From positions 1 to 64,000 of the forward strand of contig JAHZBA010000005.1 in the NCBI GenBank assembly GCA_019423635.1: a DNA stretch of 64,000 nucleotides, in the 5' to 3' direction. Shown in pieces: positions 16,014-22,541 of this stretch; the first letter of the stretch is position 1, and each line of letters starts with the position of its first letter. This DNA comes from Clostridiales bacterium (GTDB taxonomy: Bacteria; Bacillota; Clostridia; Oscillospirales; Oscillospiraceae). Below the pieces are notes generated by a model. It saw only the letters and a list, made by a program, of their open reading frames with translations, was not told where the DNA came from and did no database searches. The translations under genes and the position numbers were made by a program.

Positions 16014-16059
16014 CCTGCCAGAAGGCGGTTTTAACACCACCTTCTGGCAGGTTTATCTT
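16014..16059 (+). terminator. Intrinsic terminator after the chemoreceptor gene
   Basis: CCTGCCAGAAGGCGG (16014-16028) pairs with CCACCTTCTGGCAGG (16037-16051) with one mismatch, followed by TTTATCTT. A smaller CGCAGG/CCTGCG hairpin precedes it near 15970-15990. Confidence 0.75.
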
Positions 16060-16103
16060 GTCTTTGATGTCTTGAGTCCGGATCGGGCGGAAGGAGGGTA
16101 ACC

Positions 16104-18086
16104 ATGGAGTACAAAGTGCAGGACAGCGACATGATCTATGCCCTGGACATCGGCACCCGCAGTGTGGTAGGCATTGTGGGCAGAGCCGATGGGGATCGTT
16201 TCCGGGTTCTGGATCTGGAGATGGCGGAGCATAGAAACCGGGCCATGGTGGACGGTCAGATCGACAATATCCGCCAGGTGGCGGAGCTGGCCCGCACCGT
16301 GACAAGTCAGCTGGAGGAGCGGCTGGGCGTTCAGCTGTGCCGTGTCTGTGTGGCCGCCGCCGGGCGGGCCCTGCGGACCAAGAGCGGCACATTTTCCATG
16401 GAGATCAATGAGGAGGAGTCCCTGAACGCCGAGCAGATCAGCCGGCTGGAGGCCGGAGCGGTCTCCAATGCGGAGGAGATGCTCCAGAAGGAGGATGAGG
16501 AGGGGCGCCAGCAGTTTTTCCTGGTGGGCTATACCGTGGCCCAGTACCGTCTGGATAACTATCCGCTGACCACGCTGCAAAACCACAGCGGCCGTCAGGC
16601 GGAGGTGGACGTGGTGGCGACCTTCCTGCCCGGAGAGGTGGTGGAGAGTCTCTACGCCTCCATGCGGGCGGCGGAGCTGCAGGTGGCCAGCATGACTCTG
16701 GAGCCCATTGCGGCCATGAACGCCGCCATTCCGGCGGAGCTGCGGCTTTTAAATCTGGCGCTGGTGGATATCGGCGCGGGCACCACGGATATCGCCGTGT
16801 GCCGGGATGGCAGTGTGGTGGGCTATACCATGGCCACCATCGCCGGCGACGAGATGACGGAGGCCATCATGCGGGCCTTCCTGGTGGATTTCGCCACGGC
16901 AGAGGAGATCAAGCGAAACCTGCAGGAGGAGGGTGAGGTGACCTACCGGGACATCCTGGGGCTGGAAAACACCATCACCTGCCAGGAGGTGTTTGCCGTC
17001 ATTCAGCAGCCCATGGACCGGCTGGCGGAGGCCATTGCCGAGCAGGTGACCCAGCTCAACAGCGGCGCGCCCTCGGCGGTGTTCCTGGCCGGCGGAGGCA
17101 GCAAGCTCAGCGGTCTGCGGGAGAAGGTGGCGGCCCACCTGAAAATGGATCTTCGCCGGGTGGCCATTGCCGGCAACAACTTTGCCAAGAGCGCCTTTTC
17201 CGACAGCGTGAATCTGGAGAATCCGGAGTATGCCACCCCTCTGGGCATTGCGGTCTCCGCGGGGCTCAGCCTGTTGAACGACAGCTATGTGGTCACCCTC
17301 AACGGGGAGAATGCCAAGCTCTTCCGCAGCGGTGTTTTGACCCTGCGGGATATCCTGCTGATGAATGGCTACACCTATGCCGACATGCTGGGCCGCTCCG
17401 GAAAGAGCCTGAATCTCACCCTGGACGGCAAGCATCTGCTGCTGCGGGGTGAGCCCTTCACCCCTGCGATTTTGAAGGTGAACGAGGAAGACGCCGCATT
17501 GACCACCCTGGTTCGGGCCGGAGACCGGATCGTGTTCACACCGGCACGCCCCGGAAAGGATGCGGAAGCCTGTCTGGGAGAGGTGTTGGGCAGCGGCTTC
17601 TCCGGCCGGGTTCTGGTGAATAACCGGGAGGTCCCCTTAACCACACCCCTGTGTCAGGGCGACGTGATTCTGACGCTGGACGGTACGCCGCGCCCCACGG
17701 TGCCGGAGGCCCCCGCACAGCCCCGGGAGACCCCGGAGGCCCCGGTGGAACGGGAGCGGGTGGCGCCGCGGCCGGAAGCGGAGGAATTGAGACCGGCGGC
17801 GCAGGCACCTGCAAAGACCCAGGCGCCCCCGCAGCCGGCTGCGCAGGAACCGCGTCCGCCGGCACCGGCAGGCGGCAGGCGGCTGGAGGTGATGCTCAAT
17901 GGCAAGCCTCTGGTGCTGTCCGGCAAGGAGAGCGGTCTGCCCTATTACCTGATGGATCTGCTGCAGTACTCCGGCCTGGACTTCGACCGGCTGGAGCGGC
18001 CTGTCCGGATTGAGGTCAATGGTGTGGAGTGCGGCTTCCGGCAGCTGTTGAAGAACCACGATACAGTGACCATTCGCTGTGAGTAA
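16104..18086 (+). CDS. FtsA-like actin-family protein with extended C-terminus
   Basis: A 660-aa protein whose first roughly 390 residues follow the FtsA/PilM actin-ATPase fold: phosphate-1 YALDIGTRSVVGIVG, phosphate-2 LVDIGAGTTDIAV and adenosine motif VFLAGGGSKLSGL. The SHS2 (1C) subdomain is represented by RVCVAAAGRAL. Beyond this lie two short modules with similar layouts. One is at about 395-470 (VTLNGE, then DILLMNGYTYADML, VRAGDRIVF). The other is at about 590-660 (VMLNGKPL, then DLLQYSGLDFDRL, KNHDTVTI), after a Pro/Ala-rich linker. They look like a tandem duplication. No ftsZ is adjacent. The gene shares an operon with a Lys-rich membrane protein. Whether it serves division, motility or envelope scaffolding is unknown. 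Confidence 0.72.
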   Translation: MEYKVQDSDMIYALDIGTRSVVGIVGRADGDRFRVLDLEMAEHRNRAMVDGQIDNIRQVAELARTVTSQLEERLGVQLCRVCVAAAGRALRTKSGTFSMEINEEESLNAEQISRLEAGAVSNAEEMLQKEDEEGRQQFFLVGYTVAQYRLDNYPLTTLQNHSGRQAEVDVVATFLPGEVVESLYASMRAAELQVASMTLEPIAAMNAAIPAELRLLNLALVDIGAGTTDIAVCRDGSVVGYTMATIAGDEMTEAIMRAFLVDFATAEEIKRNLQEEGEVTYRDILGLENTITCQEVFAVIQQPMDRLAEAIAEQVTQLNSGAPSAVFLAGGGSKLSGLREKVAAHLKMDLRRVAIAGNNFAKSAFSDSVNLENPEYATPLGIAVSAGLSLLNDSYVVTLNGENAKLFRSGVLTLRDILLMNGYTYADMLGRSGKSLNLTLDGKHLLLRGEPFTPAILKVNEEDAALTTLVRAGDRIVFTPARPGKDAEACLGEVLGSGFSGRVLVNNREVPLTTPLCQGDVILTLDGTPRPTVPEAPAQPRETPEAPVERERVAPRPEAEELRPAAQAPAKTQAPPQPAAQEPRPPAPAGGRRLEVMLNGKPLVLSGKESGLPYYLMDLLQYSGLDFDRLERPVRIEVNGVECGFRQLLKNHDTVTIRCE

Positions 18087-18101
18087 AATGAGGTGTGAGC
18101 G

Positions 18102-18995
18102 ATGTTGAAGGGTAAGAAAAAGAAGAAAAAGAACGTCGAAGAGGTCGACGAGGAACAGCTGGAGGAAACCGGAAAAAAGGGGAAAAAGAAGAAAAAGGGG
18201 AAAAAGAAGATCCTTCTGCTGCTTCCCATTGTTCTGGTGCTGGCCGGTGCAGCCGTGTTTTTCCTGCGTGGCCGGGGCGGCGGAGAGTCCGAGGAGAAGG
18301 TGAAGGATGACACCGTGGACCCGCCGCAGGTCTATCCCCTGGGAGATGGCGAGATCATGGCCCTGCCGGTCCTCAGCGCGGAGGTCATCGTGCACCAGCC
18401 GGAGGTACCGGAGCCCGCGGAGGGCGAGGAGGCCATCACGGCGGTGACCTACCTCTACGAGGGCTTCACGGATGCCCGGGGCCTGCTGGCGGGCTATGCG
18501 GGGCTGCTGACCGCGGCGGATGTGGGGTTTTCCTACGTGGATGAAGAGCTGACCCGCAGTGAGGCGCCGGACTTTCAAGAGGAGAGCGGCACCGCCCTTT
18601 TGGCCAAGGCGGGCACGGAGGAGAATACGGTCCACACCATCCAGCTGGACTGGAATCCGGAGCAGCAGGGCACCGTGGTCATCGACACGGTAGAGGGCAG
18701 AATTCGGGAGCCCAGAGCGGAGACCATGACCCTGGTCGAGGCAGAGGACTATATGCGGGCCATGAATCCGGCGGACCTTGGCCTGGAGGGCGAGACCATG
18801 GCGGGGTACCGGATCTACCCGCTGGCCGGGTCGGTGCTGGTGGACGGCCGTCCCTGCCTCCACATGAGTGTCTACAGTGTGGATGAGACGGCCGGCACCA
18901 ACGAGATTGCCGGTGAGTTCTTCATTGCCTCCGACAAGAGCCACATTTACAGGCGCGACAGCATCAATGGACGGGTGTACGAAGTTGGGGGCTGA
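18102..18995 (+). CDS. Membrane protein with Lys-rich N-terminus, function unknown
   Basis: A 297-aa protein not recognised as any named family. The N-terminus is extremely Lys-rich (several KKKKK runs within residues 3-43). One transmembrane segment follows (about 43-60, ILLLLPIVLVLAGAAVFFL), so the remainder, roughly 230 residues, is probably extracytoplasmic. That region is acidic, with FTDARGLLAGYAGLLTAADVGFSYVD and YRIYPLAGSVLVDGRPCLHMSVYS segments suggesting a mixed alpha/beta fold. It starts 15 nt after the FtsA-like gene, with a GAGGTG ribosome binding site, so the two probably act together. Its last 49 nt overlap the convergent AAA+ gene. Confidence 0.65.
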   Translation: MLKGKKKKKKNVEEVDEEQLEETGKKGKKKKKGKKKILLLLPIVLVLAGAAVFFLRGRGGGESEEKVKDDTVDPPQVYPLGDGEIMALPVLSAEVIVHQPEVPEPAEGEEAITAVTYLYEGFTDARGLLAGYAGLLTAADVGFSYVDEELTRSEAPDFQEESGTALLAKAGTEENTVHTIQLDWNPEQQGTVVIDTVEGRIREPRAETMTLVEAEDYMRAMNPADLGLEGETMAGYRIYPLAGSVLVDGRPCLHMSVYSVDETAGTNEIAGEFFIASDKSHIYRRDSINGRVYEVGG

Positions 18996-20332
18996 GCCGG
19001 CGTCAGCCGGGGCTCCGCCCGGGTCCCTGTGAGTCGCAGAGGGGTCTGAGGGGCCATGCGGGAGGAGAACAGGGGCGCCAGGATACTCTCCAGCACACAG
19101 GCCGCAGAGCGGGCGGAGAGGGCCTCCCGGCCGGGCGTCAGAGCCCGGACCAGGGCGGGGTCTACCGCTGTGATCTGGAGGCCGTATTCCCGCCCCAGGC
19201 TTTGAATCTGCTTGACGGTAATGGCCAGCCGGGCCTCGTCATCCAGAGGATGAAACCCGATCAGACCGCTGAACCGGCCTGCGATCTCCGGCAGGACGCC
19301 CAGGCGGACCATGGCCTGCCGGGCCGTCTCGTTGGCATCAAACAGCCGCTGGGCCAGTTCTGCTGGTCCGGCGGCTGGTTTTTGTGGAGCGGTCTCGGTG
19401 GGAACCGCCTCGCAGAAGCCCAGCTGAGGGCTGCTTTTCGCCCGCAGGTCCGCGTTGGTGGTGAACAGGAAGATACACTGGCGGAAGTCCAGCTCCCGTT
19501 TGCCCTGGTCGTCCGCCCGGTGAGCGGTGCAGCGCCCTTCGTCCAGGATGGACATGAAGACCTTCAGCACCTCCGGATGGGCTTTTTCCAGCTCGTCAAA
19601 CATGAACACAGTCCGGGCCTCCCGCCGCACGGCGTCGAAGATAGGCGGGTCCTCGTAGCCCACATAGCCTGGCGGCGCGCCGGTGAGCCGGTGGACAGAG
19701 TGGGGCTGTGTGAAGGTGTTCAGCTCCGTCCACACGAACTGGTAAGACTGCCCGCAGCAGCGGCGCAGGGCCGGAGCGACGGCCTTTCCCAGCTCGGATT
19801 TCCCCACACCGGTGGGTCCGTAGAAGATCAGCGACAGCGGCCGGGCCGGAGTCTGTTTTCCCACATGGGTGTACAGCCGGAAAGCGGCGGCCTCCACGGC
19901 CTCGGCCTGTCCCAGCACCTGCTCCGACAGGGTCTGCCGCAGGCGCAGATAGAGAGCCGGCCACACGCTGCTCTTCTCCGGCGGCGGAGGCGGGGGCGCT
20001 GCCGGAGCGGCCTTTGGGCGGCTCAGGGCCGGCCCCAGGGCATGGAGCCAGCGGGTCAGGTCCTCAAAGCGGTCAAAGCGCCAGGCACTGCGGGCAAAGA
20101 GGAGCTTCAGCACGGGACTTTGCCCGCGGTACTCCACGGCCGGATGCCAGTAGACCAGATATCCCCCCTCCCGGCGGCAGAAGCCCACCGTCACATAGCC
20201 GGGGCAGCAGCCCTCGGGCAGGCGGCAGGCGGGCACCTCATAGCTGCGGCCCTGGGCGGCGCAGAGCGCCACCTTTTGCCCCAGGGAGTCGTATTCCGCC
20301 GGAGTGGCGGTGCAAAGCTGTGAAAAATCCAT
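18947..20332 (-). CDS. Single-domain Clp-type (ClpA/B D2-like) AAA+ ATPase
   Basis: A 461-aa protein with one AAA+ module of the ClpB D2 class. Walker A is YGPTGVGKSE, pore-loop-like GYVGYEDPP follows, Walker B is FMFDELEKAHPEV, sensor 1 is IFLFTTNADL, and a small lid domain begins at about residue 335. In front is an unrelated N-terminal domain of about 120 residues with four Cys, joined by a poly-Pro linker (PPPPPP). There is no D1 domain and no ClpP-binding IGF loop that I can identify. ATG 20332 is preceded by AGGAGG, which is part of a hairpin (20340-20368). The gene is convergent with the Lys-rich membrane protein and divergent from a small unknown gene. Substrate unknown. Confidence 0.75.
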   Translation of the reverse strand: MDFSQLCTATPAEYDSLGQKVALCAAQGRSYEVPACRLPEGCCPGYVTVGFCRREGGYLVYWHPAVEYRGQSPVLKLLFARSAWRFDRFEDLTRWLHALGPALSRPKAAPAAPPPPPPEKSSVWPALYLRLRQTLSEQVLGQAEAVEAAAFRLYTHVGKQTPARPLSLIFYGPTGVGKSELGKAVAPALRRCCGQSYQFVWTELNTFTQPHSVHRLTGAPPGYVGYEDPPIFDAVRREARTVFMFDELEKAHPEVLKVFMSILDEGRCTAHRADDQGKRELDFRQCIFLFTTNADLRAKSSPQLGFCEAVPTETAPQKPAAGPAELAQRLFDANETARQAMVRLGVLPEIAGRFSGLIGFHPLDDEARLAITVKQIQSLGREYGLQITAVDPALVRALTPGREALSARSAACVLESILAPLFSSRMAPQTPLRLTGTRAEPRLTPAQPPTSYTRPLMLSRL

Positions 20333-20339
20333 AAAAAAC

Positions 20340-20368
20340 CTCCTGATCCCCCGTGATGGCATCAGGAG
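20340..20368 (-). promoter_or_regulatory. Hairpin that pairs the AAA+ gene's ribosome binding site
   Basis: On the minus-strand transcript CTCCTGAT (20368-20361) can pair perfectly with ATCAGGAG (20347-20340), which contains the Shine-Dalgarno of the AAA+ gene, over a 13-nt loop. This 8-bp stem would mask initiation. Confidence 0.5.
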
Positions 20369-20476
20369 TATGATTTCCAAAAATTTCTGATTTCAAGCCC
20401 GCCGGCCGCCCTTTCTTTTCATGGAAACGCCGTACTATTTTCAAACATGGCCAAGGCGCCGGGATGGAGAGATGAT

Positions 20477-20788
20477 ATGATTTTTAAATGCGACGAGTTG
20501 AGAGAGGCCGTACAGGAGGATTTCGAGCGGTTTCTTCAAATGGGATTTGACGAGAGCCAGATCCTCCCGGCCGTTTTGTGCGAGTATGAGCATGGCGAGG
20601 GCTTTTGCCGGGAGGAGAACCTGCTGATCCACATCTTTCTGGCCCAAAACTATGAAAGACGGGGGCTTGCAGCCCACGGCATCGTCGAAAAGCTCCGGCA
20701 GATGCTGGCAGAGGAGACCGGGACGCGGCAACTCCTGGATGGGGAAGCGGCAAAGTCCCTTGCGGAGCTGCTTGCGAGAGATCCTTGA
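20477..20788 (+). CDS. Small acidic protein, function unknown
   Basis: A 103-aa predicted helical, acidic protein that I do not recognise. ATG 20477 was chosen because GGAGAG lies 5 nt upstream; an upstream in-frame ATG at 20447 has no ribosome binding site. Visible segments are FKCDELREAVQEDFERFLQM, a central YEHGEGFCREENLLIHIFLAQNYE and a C-terminal amphipathic helix ending KSLAELLAR. There is no signal or membrane segment. It is divergent from the Clp-type AAA+ gene (145 nt between starts) and convergent with yjfB. Codon use is like the neighbours. The small size and lone position would fit an immunity or adaptor protein, but nothing in the sequence proves either. Confidence 0.6.
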   Translation: MIFKCDELREAVQEDFERFLQMGFDESQILPAVLCEYEHGEGFCREENLLIHIFLAQNYERRGLAAHGIVEKLRQMLAEETGTRQLLDGEAAKSLAELLARDP

Positions 20789-20800
20789 CGCAGCTGAAAA

Positions 20801-20832
20801 AGAGCCGCCCGGCATTCCTGCCGGGCGGCTCT
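20801..20832 (-). terminator. Terminator of the flgM-csrA-yjfB operon
   Basis: AGAGCCGCCCGGCA pairs perfectly with TGCCGGGCGGCTCT (14 bp, TTCC loop). On the minus strand TTTTCAG follows the stem directly, 4 nt after the yjfB stop. It probably also limits transcription of the convergent small gene. Confidence 0.85.
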
Positions 20833-20835
20833 CCC

Positions 20836-21012
20836 TCATGCGTAGGTGTCAATGTACTGACCCATCCCCTCAGTAGCGGGGAGCATCCTCAAAAGCTCCT
20901 GTGCAGCCAGCTCCTGGCTGTCCATGACTTTTTTCGTCATAGCCATGGAGTAATTCACAGAGAACTGCGCCGCGCTCATTTCCATGGCGGCGGAGGCGAT
21001 TGCGTCCAACAT
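20836..21012 (-). CDS. yjfB: YjfB-family putative motility protein (58 aa)
   Basis: A short gene between csrA and the operon terminator. Translation gives 58 aa starting MLDAIASAAMEMSAAQFSVN and ending GMGQYIDTYA. The Q-x-x-VN near the start, the KKVMD in the middle, the LLRMLP and the terminal G-x-x-ID match the YjfB putative-motility family. The protein has no known biochemical function; members occur beside flagellar genes. It begins 4 nt after the csrA stop, with AAGAAGG inside the csrA end as ribosome binding site, so it is the last gene of the late flagellar operon. Its length puts it below common gene-calling cut-offs. Confidence 0.82.
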   Translation of the reverse strand: MLDAIASAAMEMSAAQFSVNYSMAMTKKVMDSQELAAQELLRMLPATEGMGQYIDTYA

Positions 21013-21016
21013 CGTA

Positions 21017-21283
21017 CTAACCTTCTTTCATGGGTTTTTGAGAAGAGGGCCGCTGTTCCAAAACCTCGTCCAACAGCCCTAACAGCTCCAGAGGAGCCGC
21101 TTCCTCCTGTGCAGAGTCCTGGTTGGCAGCGGTGGCGGTGACCAGCTCGCTGCGGAGAATCGAGACATCCGACGGCGCGGAAATGGCCAAACGAACCCGC
21201 CCGCCTTCAATGGAGACGACGGAGATGGAGATATTCTCCCCAATCAGCAGGGATTCACCGGCTTTGCGCTGCAAAATCAGCAT
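21017..21283 (-). CDS. csrA: RNA-binding regulator CsrA with extended C-terminus
   Basis: CsrA binds GGA motifs in mRNA leaders and blocks translation; in Bacillota its main target is flagellin, and FliW counters it. The core is standard: LILQRKAGESLLIGENISISV, VRLAISAP and DVSILRSEL, with the RNA-binding Arg near position 44. The protein is 88 aa against the usual 60-75, because of a C-terminal tail of about 35 residues (AANQDSAQEEAAPLELLGLL and beyond) that may be an extra helix. The start overlaps the end of fliW by 7 nt, implying coupled synthesis of regulator and antagonist. The fliW-csrA order is conserved in many motile Bacillota. Confidence 0.94.
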   Translation of the reverse strand: MLILQRKAGESLLIGENISISVVSIEGGRVRLAISAPSDVSILRSELVTATAANQDSAQEEAAPLELLGLLDEVLEQRPSSQKPMKEG

Positions 21284-21732
21284 GACGCGGCCTCCTCACT
21301 GTGGCTGAATTCAGACAGGAGGTGGCGCATTTCGTAGCCGCCGGACTCCAGGATGACCTGATGGGCCTGCCGGGTGTCCGGGTGAATGACAATGGGGCAA
21401 CGCAGATTGACGGTGCTGTTGGAGACCGGATTCTTCACCGCGCAGAGCACATAGTAACACAGCTCCTGGCTGCTCTCCACACCAAAACTTTTCAGTTCAC
21501 TGCTCTGCAGCTCCGGCGCATAGCCCGGGTCCAGCGTGAAGGGGTCCAGCGCCACAAAGGCCAGCATCGGCGTCGTGGTACTCTGCATGCAGAGCATACT
21601 GCCGTGGCCGCCCTCAAAGGGCAGCAGCAAAAACTCATGCTCGCCGTCAAAACCGAAAAGGCCTGCCGGAAAGTGAATCAGCTCCGAAGGCTCATAGTCG
21701 ATTTCCCCAAAATACTTTGTCTGGAGTTTCAA
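21277..21732 (-). CDS. fliW: Flagellar assembly factor FliW
   Basis: FliW (151 aa) binds CsrA allosterically and flagellin alternatively, linking flagellin translation to assembly. Visible family features are the N-terminal beta barrel (TKYFGEIDYEPSELIHFPAGLFGF), the FVALDPFTLDPGY segment and LCYYVLCAV followed by STVNLRCPIVIHPDTRQAHQVIL. Length is normal. It lies between a DUF6470 gene (13 nt upstream) and csrA (7-nt overlap), the arrangement known in Bacillus as yviE-fliW-csrA. The operon is probably driven by the sigma-28 promoter upstream of flgM. Confidence 0.94.
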   Translation of the reverse strand: MKLQTKYFGEIDYEPSELIHFPAGLFGFDGEHEFLLLPFEGGHGSMLCMQSTTTPMLAFVALDPFTLDPGYAPELQSSELKSFGVESSQELCYYVLCAVKNPVSNSTVNLRCPIVIHPDTRQAHQVILESGGYEMRHLLSEFSHSEEAASC

Positions 21733-21745
21733 AGCAGTCCTCCTG

Positions 21746-22354
21746 TCAGGCCTTTACGTCCACAGGTTCATAGTTGGGATCAGCGGAGGGAGGAACATAC
21801 AGCGGACCGCCGATATATTTGATGATCACGTCAGGCTGCTGCGTGACGGAAATCTCAATATCACCAGGAGTGAACTTGAACTCGTTGGAGCTCAGACGCC
21901 AGTCAAAATTCAGCTTATCCATCTCAAACTTGATGTTCAGCTCTCCGGCGTCCCAGCTGATCTCCGGTCCCACCTCGGGCAGGAACTTCAGGCCCGGCTG
22001 GGAATTCATGTCCGGACTGAGGGCGGTTGCGGAATACTGTGCCATGACATCCTCCCCGATCTTTGCCTTCAATAACAACTCCCCCTGCTGCGCATAAGTG
22101 GCAGTGGCCTCATAGGCCGCCTGGCGGCCCTTTTGTGCGTGCTGTTCAATGCTGGTTGCCGGAGAGGGGACAATGGAATTGCGCATCTCAAAGGTGTCCA
22201 CCTTCAACCGGATGGGGCGGCTTTTGATATTCAGGCCCCCACTGTCACGACTGATCTCCAGGTCCGCTGAAGCACGGGTGTACTCCAGCTTGGCAGGGGA
22301 CATCTTCATCTCAATCTCAATGGGGACACTCTTAATTTCAATCAGTTGTGTCAT
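21746..22354 (-). CDS. DUF6470 (YviE-like) protein in the late flagellar operon
   Basis: A 202-aa protein matching the YviE/DUF6470 group by position (flgL-yviE-fliW-csrA) and character. It is beta-rich, with alternating charged and hydrophobic strands such as IEIKSVPIEIEMKM, LEISRDSGGLNIKSRP and VDTFEMRNSI, and a Gln/Ala helix in the middle (QHAQKGRQAAYEATATYAQQG). No catalytic motif, signal peptide or membrane segment is seen. Function is unknown in any organism as far as I know. It follows flgL across a 187-nt gap filled by a long inverted repeat. Confidence 0.78.
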   Translation of the reverse strand: MTQLIEIKSVPIEIEMKMSPAKLEYTRASADLEISRDSGGLNIKSRPIRLKVDTFEMRNSIVPSPATSIEQHAQKGRQAAYEATATYAQQGELLLKAKIGEDVMAQYSATALSPDMNSQPGLKFLPEVGPEISWDAGELNIKFEMDKLNFDWRLSSNEFKFTPGDIEISVTQQPDVIIKYIGGPLYVPPSADPNYEPVDVKA

Positions 22355-22397
22355 AAATCCGATTCACGCTCCTTCCTGAATTCGCACGGGCTGAGAA

Positions 22398-22538
22398 CTG
22401 GTATTCATCACCGGGAGATGCCGGATGAACGGTGTTTTTCCCGTCAGACAGGAGGTTGACGACGTCCGACGGAGGAGGGAGGCACCGTTTGCCGGGAAAA
22501 AGACCGGTCATCCGGCGTTCAGCAGATGTGAATACCGG
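22398..22538 (-). repeat. Long nested inverted repeat between flgL and the DUF6470 gene
   Basis: An inner 24-nt arm (22420-22443) pairs with 22493-22516 with 2 mismatches. A symmetric 12/12-nt internal loop separates it from an outer 10-bp stem (22398-22407 with 22529-22538, one G-U). The apical 49 nt contain a further CCGTC/GACGG pairing. The element starts 3 nt after the flgL stop and fills most of the intergenic space. No U-tract follows on the minus strand, so it is not a standard terminator. It could be a processing or stability element, an attenuator, or a dispersed palindromic repeat. Confidence 0.7.
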
Positions 22539-22541
22539 CTT

